A model generated the notes under the pieces. That model saw nothing but the letters and a program-made list of their open reading frames with translations. It was not told the DNA's origin and did no database searches. A program made the position numbers and the translations under genes. A stretch of DNA of 64,000 bases. Origin: Hymenolepis diminuta (Eukaryota > Platyhelminthes > Cestoda > Cyclophyllidea > Hymenolepididae). How positions within the stretch are numbered: position 1 is the stretch's first letter; every line of letters starts with the position of its first letter. The stretch is taken from assembly GCA_900708905.1 (NCBI GenBank), contig CAADRB010000008.1, forward strand, positions 1,711,641 through 1,775,640, written 5' to 3'. Positions 1 to 56,430 of this stretch are shown piece after piece.

Positions 1-356
1 TTTGTTTTTCATCTGTTCTCTAAAATTTTTTATTTCTTTAATCCAATTTCCTGCAATGTTGCATGCCAGAGCAAGCAAGTAAGCAAGTGTTTTACAACAT
101 AATCCGAATGATAGAGAAGAAAATCATAAATCACAAATCAAAGCGCAATGCCTTGCATAAAATAATAATGAAAATCACTCTTCTCACCCTTTCATTCAAT
201 AAAACATCAAATTTTTATCTGGTATGTAAGTATATGTGTTTGGTTTATCAGACGACTTCCAATCTGAATGAGAATATCACTGAAACTAAGACGCAGATCC
301 TTATTTTCAAAATCAAATTGTTTTTTGTTATCGCTCATGGCAGTGCAAAATCTTAC

Positions 357-515
357 TATTTTAATAGGAGATTCAGAGACCACCCGCGGGATTTGTTCAG
401 CCCTTGAGCTGTGCTTGTCGGCGTCCTGTCGGGTTTGTTGGCTTAGCTGATGGTGCTCCTCCTGTTCGCATGGCTCCAGATCCATTTTGTCGGTACAAAC
501 TAGCTGGCTTTGCAG
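357..515 (-). CDS. weak candidate exon, unknown protein
   Basis: On the minus strand a stretch of 53 open codons is bounded by a plausible acceptor (pyrimidine/T-rich tract ending TTAATAG just beyond 515) and a plausible donor (GTAAGA immediately below 357). The base composition is richer in G+C than its surroundings. The encoded peptide is hydrophilic and rich in Glu, Gln and Asp, with no motif I recognise. An ATG lies 10 codons into it, so it could also be a first coding exon. It would belong to a gene on the strand opposite to the EFA6-like gene. Splice-like borders occur by chance in A+T-rich DNA, so this stays a candidate only. Confidence 0.2.
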
Positions 516-1019
516 CTATTAAAAATAAAATCAACATTTGGTTTTACTTAATTGAAACTAATTAACGTGGAGCTTCATTTTTTAGTAGATTGGTGAAATT
601 CTGGAAGCTCTCGGATTGACTAAAAGCTCTATTTTGATCTATAGATGTGCATTGATAAGTTTCGAAACTGTAGTTTATACTTTGACCTAGCAATTATAGA
701 ATCTCCGGAGTATTTATAGAGTGAAAGCTGTGAAATTTGGGAGGAGGAGAGGGAAGAGAGGAATTTGTTATTTACGAAATTAATGCTTTTATTCTCTTCC
801 TCTTAAACATCTATTTGAAATGTCGTGTCCATTTTTTTCCCCTACTATTTTAGAGCGTCGGATTTAAATTGTAAGTTAAATGGTAATTAAATTGTAGCTG
901 TGATTTTCAGGGCATTTTAATCTCATTAAAAACAGCTACGGAGCTCTGTTAACTTGAAATTTCCAGCTATCTCTTCTCAGCTGTGTTAAAACTGTAAGCT
1001 GATGAACTGCATGTAAGAA

Positions 1020-1305
1020 AGTTTTGTCTTCTCAACCACTGGAAGAAGAAAACGAAATGAAACGGCAAGACCGATCCTGCTTGATAATAAAAAAAATAGG
1101 TCAATAGGCACTAAACATCATAGACAATCATTTGCTGCAATCCAGGGGATGAATCATGAAATTTTGGAACCTGAACTACCCATTTAATAAATATATTGTA
1201 CAACCCCAATCCGAAAATCAAATGATCCCTTCCCCTACTATTTATTGGACTTTCTGTTAACCGATTTCAGTTGATTCCCACAGTTAAACATTTTAAATAT
1301 TTTTT
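1020..1305 (+). repeat. dispersed repeat family C, copy 1
   Basis: This stretch is alignable by eye with 36890-37230, 57730-57935 and, inverted, 44640-44960, 47985-48700 and 62590-62800. Shared blocks include ACTACCCATTTA..AAATATTGTACAACCC and a block reading CCCTTCCCCT followed by ATTGGACTTTCTGTT. No reading frame and no terminal repeats were seen. Confidence 0.6.
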
Positions 1306-1392
1306 CTTCTTGTGGGTAGAAATAAAATAAGCAGTTGAAGGTCTTCCAATAGGAAATATCACTCTTTCCCCGAAGATATATGTCATTTTATT

Positions 1393-1435
1393 CATATATA
1401 TATATATATATTTGTATTGCATATACAATACAAAT
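1393..1435. repeat. (AT)n run followed by a perfect 10-bp inverted repeat
   Basis: An (AT)n run spans 1393-1410. Bases 1410-1419 (ATTTGTATTG) and 1426-1435 (CAATACAAAT) are perfect inverted repeats around a 6-base loop. It may extrude as a hairpin and lies in non-coding DNA. Confidence 0.7.
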
Positions 1436-1654
1436 GGAAGAGGGAGGTGTTTAGCTTTAAATATTGTATTTATTAGCAGGAGATCAGTGTAAAATTGGGA
1501 AAAATATCTCAATAGCAATAGAGGGTATCAGTGATACCCATTTGCCCTTTTTCTTTTGTAATATGTATTTGAGACCATTGATTTCGGATAGAAATTGGTT
1601 TGAATTTGTTTGGTCGCTCTCGAATCTCTTTTAGCAAAACGTTTTCAGACAATC

Positions 1655-1830
1655 ATCTTGGCAAGAGGGGTATCATTATGGAGACTCCGTGAGAAAATGA
1701 TATTCTGCCACCCTCCTTTATTGGCCAAACTTAACTAATGCGATTGACCATCCTTCTTATTGGGTATGCAACGATGTCCGTCAAACTTTTGACTTCACAG
1801 ACGTGTATGTCCCTATGCACAAGTTGTTAA
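1655..1830 (-). repeat. tRNA-derived SINE (family A), degraded copy
   Basis: Read on the minus strand it shows the family order: tRNA-like head, then the ATTAG-type body block, then the block before TTTCTC. The match to 43515-43660 (…CTGCCACCCTCCTT…) and to other copies is by eye. No flanking duplication was identified. Confidence 0.5.
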
Positions 1831-1954
1831 AATGGAAATTGCACTCTTTTTAGAAGGCTTTTCATGTATGCGTTTGATACATATGCTGATTTGATTTAAC
1901 TTTCTTATTACTTTAAGGGTCGGTACAGATTACAGTTTACTATTGGTATCAGTC

Positions 1955-2170
1955 AAACAGCCTCTCAAGCCCATTATGTGAAATGTTAAAAAGTGCCTGA
2001 ATTCGTTTCCAGGAAAGATATCCTAAGAAACCGCAGCTCCGTGGAGGAATTCGCACTGTCATTCCTCTTGTTGACCGGAAGCAACCGATGTGGTTGTCTA
2101 TCCACATCACTGAATGTGCACCGATGGGTATGGATCTTTTTATCTCTGACTTGGCATTCTGGCTACTAGT
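1955..2170 (-). repeat. tRNA-derived SINE (family A), near full-length
   Basis: This is one of the longer copies. It runs from the tail block (CTCTCAAGCCCA on the plus strand) to the tRNA-like head. It shares the block CACATCACTGAATGTGCACCG with 6210-6400, 27230-27320 and 49475-49620. It lies 125 bp from the copy at 1655-1830, in the same orientation. Confidence 0.6.
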
Positions 2171-2303
2171 TGGATACATTGTTTATGTCCTAAGTGCTTT
2201 TCAGATTGCTGTTGATGGCAACATATATTTAAATGAATTTATTTTACCATTTATTTTTTCTTTGATGCGGTTGTATTGACCTTAACATTCCTCTCTTTAT
2301 TAG

Positions 2304-2409
2304 AAGGATAAATCAATTAGAAAAGATGGTTGGCACCTCTGGCCAAGCAGCTATTAACCCAATCCCTATGAAGAAGAGGAAAGTGTTTAAGGTGCCAAAT
2401 TTGGTGTAG
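2304..2409 (+). CDS. weak candidate small ORF or terminal exon
   Basis: After a good acceptor-like sequence (pyrimidine tract then TTATTAG at 2297-2303) there is an open frame to TAG at 2407-2409. It contains an ATG at 2326 that opens a 27-codon peptide with a basic cluster (KKRK). A weak donor-like AAG/GTGCC lies at 2392. Its phase does not fit direct splicing to the exon at 7910. No family is recognised; it could be chance. Confidence 0.13.
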
Positions 2410-5400
2410 CATTTTCTTTCCTTCTCTTTTTGTATTTACTGCGCTATTCCCAATCCTCACTTGCCTGCAAGGCAACCGCGTAGGTGCTAGTTCTGTTGTC
2501 TTTGCCTCCTCCTAGTACTGTACAAATTAGATACTACCTCACACTCGCATATATACCTGTGTGTGCGTGCTTGTAATCGATAGGGCTTCTCTCTTCCTTC
2601 CCCATTCTCCCCACTGTACGTGTGTGCTGCATATGCGGGATGCACACTTGCCCTTGGACACACGCGTGGGCCGGTCCGCTTTTTGTCGTCCACTGACCTA
2701 TTCTCCTCTACTATATTATTATCTCTTTGTCCACATTTTGGGACATTTGGTCAAGTTATCTTTCTTAGTTCTAGAGAGGTTGTTTTTTTAGGGTTTTTAT
2801 TATTTATCCACAACCTCTCTTAAAAAGAAAGACACTGATGCATGTAGTGTATAACGTTCAACGTGAAGATTGTGAATTTAATTCTTATCGACACGACTGG
2901 CCGATAAAGTTAGGAGTAGCAAAACACCCTTTTCTCCTCATAGACGCTTTAAGGAGTAGTCTATCCCTTTAATATGTCTGGAACCTATTGATTCAGTTTA
3001 TATAGATAAGCTAGGTTATGCCCTTTTAGGGGTATTTATAGTCATCCGTAAACTTCTATTACTATTGATCTTCTAAGGGAGAAGGATGTCATGGGTTATG
3101 GGTTTAGTACTCGTTATTAAACATGTAGTCCACGGTGCGACCAGTCGTGCTTATTAAATGTGTTTAGAGAGTGTCCATTGGCTTATCAGCGAGGCTTCAG
3201 AAAGTTGCTTCTGGATTGAACACTATTCTTTGTTCGGTTTGGAACTTCTTTGATCAGCGTTCATTGTTATTTACATTATTAATAAAGCACATAAATGGAA
3301 GGGAATCTGAGAAATTCAGTATTGCTCAGGCATGCATTAAAGTGCAATTGGTAGAGAGCTGAAATGTCTTTCAAGTCACTCCATATCGTTAAGTCAGGGT
3401 TCACCTTAATTCTTACTAGCCCAGACTCGGAGTTGTAAGAAGGAAGATGAAATTTGGCGATAATAATAAGGGCGACAAGGAATGATGAGATCCAGTCACT
3501 GCTGTTTTATACAAAAACGAGGTTTGTATTCGCTCTAGGAAATGGAGTGAACGATTAGGAGCCCATGACTAATTACCTTCACCATCATTTTCGCCTTTCA
3601 AGCATTCATCAATGTCAATAGATCATTTGAAGATTAGGATAACTGCTTTCTCGCAGATAAGCTAAGCCATACTCCGTTGCGTCCAATCGTAAATGCGTGG
3701 CTTTGAACGCATTTCTTTAAGATTAAAAAGGTATTTTTAGACCTTTCAGTTGAGAAACATATCTGTTGAGCAGTATTAACCAGTATTAGCGGTAATTCAA
3801 ATCACATTTTTTATTAATAGTGAGGTTCGAATTCGTGTTTTTTGTTAACTAAGAAAGATTCATGACTTTCATGCCATCGTGGCATAGTTAGACAATGCTC
3901 TTCTTGGTTTGGAATGAAAATGCACTTTTTGTCTGTCAGAGGGGTCCAAGGTTACGCGCTCATTGGTCAATTGCGCGTTTATTTGCTTTCTTAGCGGCAA
4001 GCAATTGTTTTCGTTAAATAAATTTGGTTTTTTCATTCGTCAGGAGAACTATAGTACTAATTAGAACTATTTATTATTATTATCCATGCGATAACATCTG
4101 AACTTGTGAAATAGTAAGATTGTTCAGTAGGGTGAATGGAAATGGAGTACGTAAAATTTTAGGGTCTTTGCTTGAATTCTAAAAGCATTGAGCATCAAGG
4201 TATTAAAAACCGGTTGGCCAATTGATTTGCTTTATCTTACAGTTATGAGTGGATGTGAGATCAGCAAAGACATTTTGATAATAATAAATGGTTAAGACCA
4301 GTAGAACTAACGTGATTAATATTGTATATTAGTTTGAAGAGTGTTCTTTTATTGTAATAAGGATATTCAGGAGAAAATTCCTTTTTAGTGACTTGGACTA
4401 GTTGTCTCTCCGAAGGTCAAGATTAATAGCAGATAGTGATGCTCTGCAATGACATGCAATTCTAACTTTTTTTCTGATTTTCTATTTCTGACATAGCCTT
4501 TCCATTGATTCGCGTTAATATATGAATTACATTTTTGGGCCGATTAGCAGGAGTCACTAGCTCGTTGAATGAAGCGCTTACTCCTTGGATAGAGCAAAGG
4601 TATTTTGGAGTATCTATTTGTGAAATTCACATTCTATCACCCTTGACTGGTTTTTGTCAGTAGGTTCATTCATTCCGCTCACTGGACTTACATTGACGAT
4701 TACCGAATTCCTGACTTCTTATAATGATTGGTTAGTTAGTATTGATATTAAATTTTTACTTAGCTTTAAAGCCCTCTAATTAGAGTTCTCCAAATCAACA
4801 GCTCAACAAGTGTGCTGTTTTTTTTTCAAGATATAGACCGAAGTGATGTCTGTCTGATCGTTATTATTTATCTTTTTCCGCTGTTAGTGAACAGCCTTAA
4901 AATTTTAGTGCTTTATTCCCCGTCTTTTTAGTAGGACCTAAGGCAGATAGAAGTACATATTAAGCGACTCTGCACAAGGTTGAAAATCGGAGGTTTTCTG
5001 GAAATTTTTAAGCTTTATAATGTGTCTCATTTACAGTTAATTTATATAGAATAGTTATGCGTTTTCCATTTTATTTGAATAATCACGTTTAATTTATGCG
5101 ATCAAAGGGAAATGATCAATTAATATTCTTATCAGAGGTGTAATTGAGGCACAGAACTATTATTGAAAGGAAGCTGAGGGTAAAATTCACAGACTGCTTT
5201 TGAACTCGAGTGTGACCATTACCCCGTTATCCTAACTACCTGACGGCAGATTTTTGAATCATTATAGCCGTTTGGAGCTTACGTCGGAAGACCGTGCGAT
5301 TGAAAATCAGTTGTTTTCAAAACAACTTACATTTTTAACCATTTCTAACTCGTTTGGGGCTGGATTAGTCTAACATTGGGTGGCTACACCCCATATTCAT

Positions 5401-6209
5401 AGCCATCCAGTAGTTAATTGGTATATGCTACGATTTTTTGTTAGTAAAATCGAATCCATTGATCTCTACTCAGTTATCCCTCTAATTCCTTTTTTATATA
5501 TCCAACTGATTTATCAAAATCCTCATGTTTTATATCTAAGCAATACTAGCGTTTTGAAACTTACCGACAAGATTTCCTAGAACGATTATTCGAGAAAAAA
5601 GTCTTTGCACGCCTTAACCTCCTGCGGTCTAATCTTTTTATGGGAATTTCCATAGTTGTCAATGTTTTTTGATTCGGTTATTATTGAATTCAGTTTATTC
5701 TATTATGAAAAGGTCGATAGAGGGAATTAAGTTTACGAATAAACTTATTTAATAAGTTGCTACCCAGATGTTGTATCGCTTGCTTCCTCAATATTTTCTA
5801 GTAGTGTTCTTTTAGTTGTATGTTCCATTCGTTTTGTTTCGGTAGTTGCTGCTTCTTGTCAGTAACGCCATCTCAAACCATCCAACTGACTCATTAGTAA
5901 ACAACTATTAAATATAAAACCGCTTGAAGGATTGAAGGTCAGATCGCGCCAGAGGTAGTAGTAAGATAGAACCAAACTATCCAAGGGTTATGTTGTTTTG
6001 TGATGATCGCGCCTACGTATACCATGCGGGATGTTTATGCACTCGAATAGGTTTTTCTCGTAGCTTTGTCTGGAAGGCGATAAAGGCGGTTGCCAGCCAA
6101 ATCGTTCATCTCTCGTATTACATACTCAGTCTTCCTTTCTCTTTTAACTCGTGGTGGTCAGCTTACTACTTCCACTGAACTTCACCGGCGTTCTCCTTTT
6201 TTTGAAATC

Positions 6210-6400
6210 CTCAAGCCCATTTATTAATGTTAACACTTAACATGGAACCGCTTTTATGAGAAACGCTCATTCTACCGTCAGTCTTGGTGACGAGAATCAA
6301 CCGGTGCGATTGGCCACCCACGTCACTGGATGTGAGCATTAATCTTGTTATCTCTGATTTGACACACATGCATGAAAACCCCTGCGTCAATGGCGCACCG
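6210..6400 (-). repeat. tRNA-derived SINE (family A)
   Basis: It carries the tail block TCAAGCCCA at its left end. The shared head/body junction CACGTCACTGGATGTG lies at about 6315-6335, followed by the TATCTCTGATTTG block. It is oriented opposite to the EFA6-like gene. Confidence 0.6.
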
Positions 6401-7024
6401 GTTGAAAGTAGATTTATTTATTTCTCTGTTCGTGTTTTAGTATCTTCTACTATTCTTCTTCTATTCTACTATTCTATACAAGTTTATCACTACATTGTAC
6501 GAATATATTGAATTTGATTCTGATTTAATTCCAGCTAACAATCCCAAAATATCCACAAAAATAGCTATAGAGAAGAGAAGTCAAATTTAAAAATGTTTGA
6601 ACATTATTGAACGATGCCTCAGAAAACTGTTAAATTTACAAGGTTATTCATTAGTTCGAGAAAAATAATTTCATAATTAAATGTTATTTTCAATATAAAA
6701 GGGAAGAAAATATAAAGTAAATGTTAATATCGTCAAGGGAAAAATAATGATTTGCACACTTTCATTTTCTCCTTGACGGATTCACTCAGAAATGCCTTGG
6801 TGATGTAGCTATCAACATGTACCTTGCAGTTGTGATCGAAACTTATTGGTATTTTTTTTTATTGCCTGGTTAAAACTTGTCAAAGGATGGATGACAGAGC
6901 ACGACTTACTGATCAGTAGGGCTCCAGGATGTTAATTCTCTTTTCAAGATTAGTAGTAAAATATCTTCATAGGCTCAATTATAGGAAAGGTTAACATCAC
7001 TTAACTTAGGTAGAAGCCACTGAA

Positions 7025-7120
7025 GCCACTCTTTTGAGAGACTCACATTATGTCACCTCTTCTATTGACTATAACTAACCAGTGTGCACTGATGAGTATT
7101 GATTTTATGCCTTCAACTTA
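7025..7120 (-). repeat. SINE (family A), fragment
   Basis: This partial copy has AGAGACTCACATTATGTCACC…, ACCAGTGTGCACTGATGAG in the family order. The right half of the tRNA-like head is decayed. Confidence 0.4.
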
Positions 7121-7619
7121 TTGAACACCGAACCGTATTCTAGAAGTAAAAACCACTAAGAACATCCCTTTGAACCAAATAAACAGGTCTACGATTGGAC
7201 AGTCCTCTGTTCTTTAACCACTCGTGGACAACTTATTGCTACTATTGGGTTTAATCAGTATCTTCACCCTAGTTCTGGAGAGGAGTGAATTTTTATTATG
7301 TTACTGTCTGTCTGGCTGACTGAACGCCTATCTTTATATGATCCACCAGTAAGATTTATGTGTGGTGCGGTGGCTAGTAATGGGGCGCAAATAACGTGTA
7401 TATATGGTGGTGGTGGCAAGTATGTCTTCTGAGTATGTTTATAAGGTGGATTCAATTGCGGTTGCTGTTCTGAAAATATCGCCAAAGTCTGACTGTAGGA
7501 ATAAGTAGAGTAAATCAAGTTATCAGAGTAATTCTAACAACGCGGTTTATTAAATGGGTTCATGAGGTTGGCGATTTTTACCTCTTTATTACTCAGATCA
7601 GAAGAATGTGTACTATTTT

Positions 7620-7755
7620 TTTAAATTTTACTGTGTTCTCAATAGGTTTTTTTGATAGGCTTGCATTAAATGTATTGTCAACACTGTCGTTAATATTCTG
7701 ATATATGGCATTTCAGCAACCCTTGTCTTTAATAAGACATAAACCATTCGGAAAA
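7620..7755 (+). repeat. dispersed repeat family B, partial copy
   Basis: It is alignable with 15058-15340 and 25863-26140. The shared block reads GCATTTCAGCAACCCTTGT here and GTGTTTCAGTCACCC at 26080. No coding capacity was seen. Confidence 0.45.
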
Positions 7756-7835
7756 TGGTTAATATATTTTTATTGGACTTCAATTTTCACTACTATCTTC
7801 CTAAAGTTTTAAGGAATTTAGACTTATAAATGTAA

Positions 7836-52873
<45,038 letters not shown>

Positions 52874-53850
52874 ACCTATCAACCAGCTCCCCCAGTGTCT
52901 TGCTGTGCAATAACCCCACTTCACCTTTTTCCCCCTTCGTCTCATTCTCTTTCAATCAGTGTCAATATTATAAATAACATCATTATACTCCTGCGCCCTT
53001 CCCCTCTCTCCTATCATCTCAGCATCTACCTCTGAGCTAATATATATTATACAAATGTTTATTTCTTTTGCTCGGTTCCATGTTTTCCCAATCTTAATTG
53101 GTGCATTTCAATCTGGAAGAAGAGAGAGGGAGAAACTGAAGTTATCTTCCCTTTTCTGTTTTCTGTTCGCTCCCTTCTCTCATCATAAACGGAATTTTAT
53201 GCTCTTTTCTCCCTGGAGTGGAAATATTTTGTTCTTTGGTTGTTTTCTCCCCTCCCCTTCCTCCCCTCCCTCTTTCTTCTCAATTTTAGCTATTACTGTT
53301 ACTTCATTTCTACCATTTCCTTGCCCTTTGCCCGGCTGCCCTCCGATGCTTAACAATCAAGAGGGGGTGCTTTTCACTTCTTGTCAATTACAGTCTCTCA
53401 CTGACGATTTCTCTTCCCTTTTCTCTCTGCTTCTGTTTGACAGACCACGCCATCTTGAGCGGTACACACATAGATGCATATGATTCTGTGCACTGTCTTT
53501 TTCCGTTTTACTTGGGTTTAAAACGGCTAAGTCACTATTTAGCTAGATATGTAGAAGTGGTAAGTGTGCATTTTTGACAGTTTCTCATTTCTAATTCTCC
53601 GAGGGTTATCCAACTGCTAATTGGGATGTTCGCTAACTACAAGATCTGAGATATTTAAAACCCCATCCAAAGCCGTATAATTACCCAACGCTAAAAGTCG
53701 ATGGAGTAACTAATTATGTCTGCTAGGTCATGGGATTGTGCTTTGTTTAACGTAAAATATTAGCGGATAGCTGATCTAAATTGGGTCAGCTGTTGAATCC
53801 GGTGTCATGGCTGGAGTAAAATAAAGAATAGGTAAACCTTGAGGGGGTGC
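52874..53850 (+). other. 3' UTR of the EFA6-like gene (extent inferred)
   Basis: After the stop the sequence is strongly pyrimidine-rich (C/T tracts at 52900-53480), unlike the A+T-rich introns. It contains no credible gene, and the open frame at 53055-53483 is only the C/T-rich composition. The end is placed at the AATAAA near 53820; alternative ends are possible. Confidence 0.45.
53820..53825 (+). terminator. candidate polyadenylation signal AATAAA
   Basis: This AATAAA lies about 950 bp after the stop codon, followed by the G/T-rich GAGGGGGTGCATGCTTATTGG, a plausible downstream element. I did not notice a canonical signal nearer the stop. Confidence 0.3.
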
Positions 53851-56400
53851 ATGCTTATTGGTCGGTTAGCGATAAATCCAGGCTAGAAATGTGGGAATAT
53901 TAGTATATGCGAAGTGTTTATGAATTGTGATCGCTACTTTAAAATGACATGAATTCCCGTAACTCGGTGAAAATACGAGAGTAAAGGTAGAGTCTAGAGA
54001 AAAACCAGTGTAGGTTGAAGAAAACTATCTAAACCATTGTCATTCTTTTCTTTACGGACTTAGTTATGACAATATTGGAAACAGGGATAGAAGCAGTAGG
54101 AGAACATTTGACTGAGAGAGAACGGAACAAAAGTGATCAAGTAGGAGTGTATAGCTCAAAACGCAATAATTAGCTAACGGAGGAAAATCGGCAAATCATC
54201 TAAAGGACAAGGGATGAGTCCTTTACGGAACGATGTTTAAGAAGTAGAGGCCTGAGTAAAAATAAGTAGGTGAGTCAAAGTAACAGTAGTAAACCCGATA
54301 ATTAAGAGAATATAAAACCGAGACTGAAATTGGGGGACATTAATTTTAACTGTATCAAATTGAGAGCGTTTGATCTCTACACTTTACAATCTACCTCTGC
54401 AAAAGTACATTTAGCGACTTGATAGCCAAAACTAATGACGGTGTGAAATTTAAATTTCGATGTTGCTCAAATTATCATTAGGAAATGTGAACGATCAAGT
54501 TGAGGTTAAAGCTAGGACTGAGATTCTATAAACTTGTGCATTTGAAGCGAATTTTGTTATTACAAAATTCATCAGGTTTCAGAAATGTAGGAGAATTAGC
54601 GATCGACTGGGGTCGGTTGAAGACCTTAATGGGAGGATGGATATTCTGCTGGAATCTAATCTGCTGAGCCGCCGTATGAATGTATTCATGGCACTGCTTA
54701 GATAATCCCGAGTCGGGAAGATGAGCCATGCATAATTACTAACTTGTCGTTAGTTAAATTGGAAGTTATTGATTTCTCCCCGCACTACATCGGAGACCAG
54801 AGTAGCGGTCGGTTGAGCTACAATAACATCAACCACAACTAAGAGATAAGACGGAGCAGATCTTCACTGAAAGTCGCCAAATATTGTTCTTGAACGGTGA
54901 GCAGGAAGTGGTAACTAAAGGATACTTGAAGTGGATTGCTCCGAATTTTAACATATATAAGATTTCAGTATTGACCCTATAATGTTACCAGTCTACTTAA
55001 AATGGACGTTGAAAATGATTTCATAAATGGTTTTTGAGGTTATTTATTCATTAAATCAGGGTCAGATATTAACTACATATTAAGGAAGTGAGACAGGGTC
55101 TCATTATAAGCAATGAGAAGAAAAAGGGACCTAAGAATGGGACTATCACTGGGACTGGAATAAAGGAAGAATATTAAGGAGCCTCTTCGATGAAAGAAAA
55201 GACTCTTTGACAAAGAGTACGACAAATCACTCCCGGTACGCCTAGAGTCAAATCCGAGACTATTACCACCAATACCACCCAATGTGGAATGCAAATTTTC
55301 TCAACTCCTTTTGATATTGAATATTTACTGAAATTAATTGAGTAGCGTGATTGCGGGACATTAAATCACACCGGTCTCCTCTTTTATCCCAAAGTGGAAT
55401 CATTTTCCGATGCAAAACGAATTAACAACTAATAACTCCCCTTTATAGTTGGCCCATTGATTACTGTGCTCCAGTGCCAAATCAGAAGCTATAGGTTCGA
55501 TGCTCACCTATGCACACCATGTGATTGGAATGACCAGTCGCAATTGGGGACTAGCTGATTAAACGAGGTGGATAAGAATAAGGCTTCTTTCATACTGAAG
55601 ATGAACGCTTGAAAACCTTCCTAAGTGGACTTATGAGTTAATATTAATAGCCATTACGGAAAGGTTCGATCGAAGCAATTATGCAAGCCAGACACATGTG
55701 ATAATTTACTTCTGTTGATATTTCAAGTGCTATAAGTAAAAATGGACTGTATTTGAAGTGCTCACTCGTATTCTAATAATTAATCTTCATTAAATTAAAT
55801 ATAAACTGAAGGCATATATTTTTGGCATACAATTGTAGTAAAACGTTTTTCATTCAAAACTTCATATATGATGCCGGGATAAGACAAATAAATTATTTTA
55901 ACACATTTATCCACAAAACAGGCAAATTCATGGCATTTGAGGTCTCTAAGGTCTGCTGCATTTTTGAGATTATTATCATTCATATTTTATAAAGTTATGA
56001 AATTTAAAGAATAGGTTTAATTGTTTTCATACATTCATTCCGAATGGAAGAGTATAGGTCCAAGTTCGCTGAAGCTATTACAGATAACTATATTCGAATT
56101 AACAGCTGGACCAGCATATTTGAAGGGAAAGGATGTATAAACAATCCTAAAAAGCCTAAATTATTTTTCAAAACTTATAATATTATCTAATTAATAAAAT
56201 ATTTAATGAGACCATGAATCATAGACTAAATAAAGCAGTGTGAAAGACTTGTATGAAATTTCGGAGAGTTAGCAGCAGAGGTGTAAGATAGTATATTTAA
56301 TTAGTTCTGATAAGGATTAGAACACACCTCTCGAAATAGTTTCTGTAGCGTGATTGAACGCGAATAAAACCGCAAAAGCGTGAAACCTGACAACCGAAAC
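53851..56400. other. intergenic region
   Basis: A+T-rich, without defended coding sequence. It contains one SINE copy (55460-55645). A/G-rich stretches at 54030-54330 weakly resemble others near 40250 and 42200, but I could not fix a family. Confidence 0.6.
55460..55645 (+). repeat. tRNA-derived SINE (family A)
   Basis: It has the B box region TAGGTTCGATGCTC, then CACACCATGTGATTGG, CAGTCGCAATTGG.., TGATTAAACGAGGTGG and the tail CTTCCTAAGTGGACTTATGAGTT. Confidence 0.65.
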
Positions 56401-56406
56401 GGCACA

Positions 56407-56430
56407 ATGAATGTCACAAATGACAAGTAG
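56407..56430 (+). promoter_or_regulatory. overlapping upstream ATG (7-codon uORF)
   Basis: An ATG at 56407 opens a 7-codon frame that ends at TAG 56428-56430. It overlaps the actin-like start at 56411 in another frame. It could lower initiation there, or favour the later in-frame ATGs at 56420 and 56444. Confidence 0.35.

Noticed and set aside
53055..53483. 142-codon open frame after the EFA6-like stop
   Set aside because: Pyrimidine-rich 3' UTR gives Phe/Ser/Pro/Leu-rich translation; no homologous motif.
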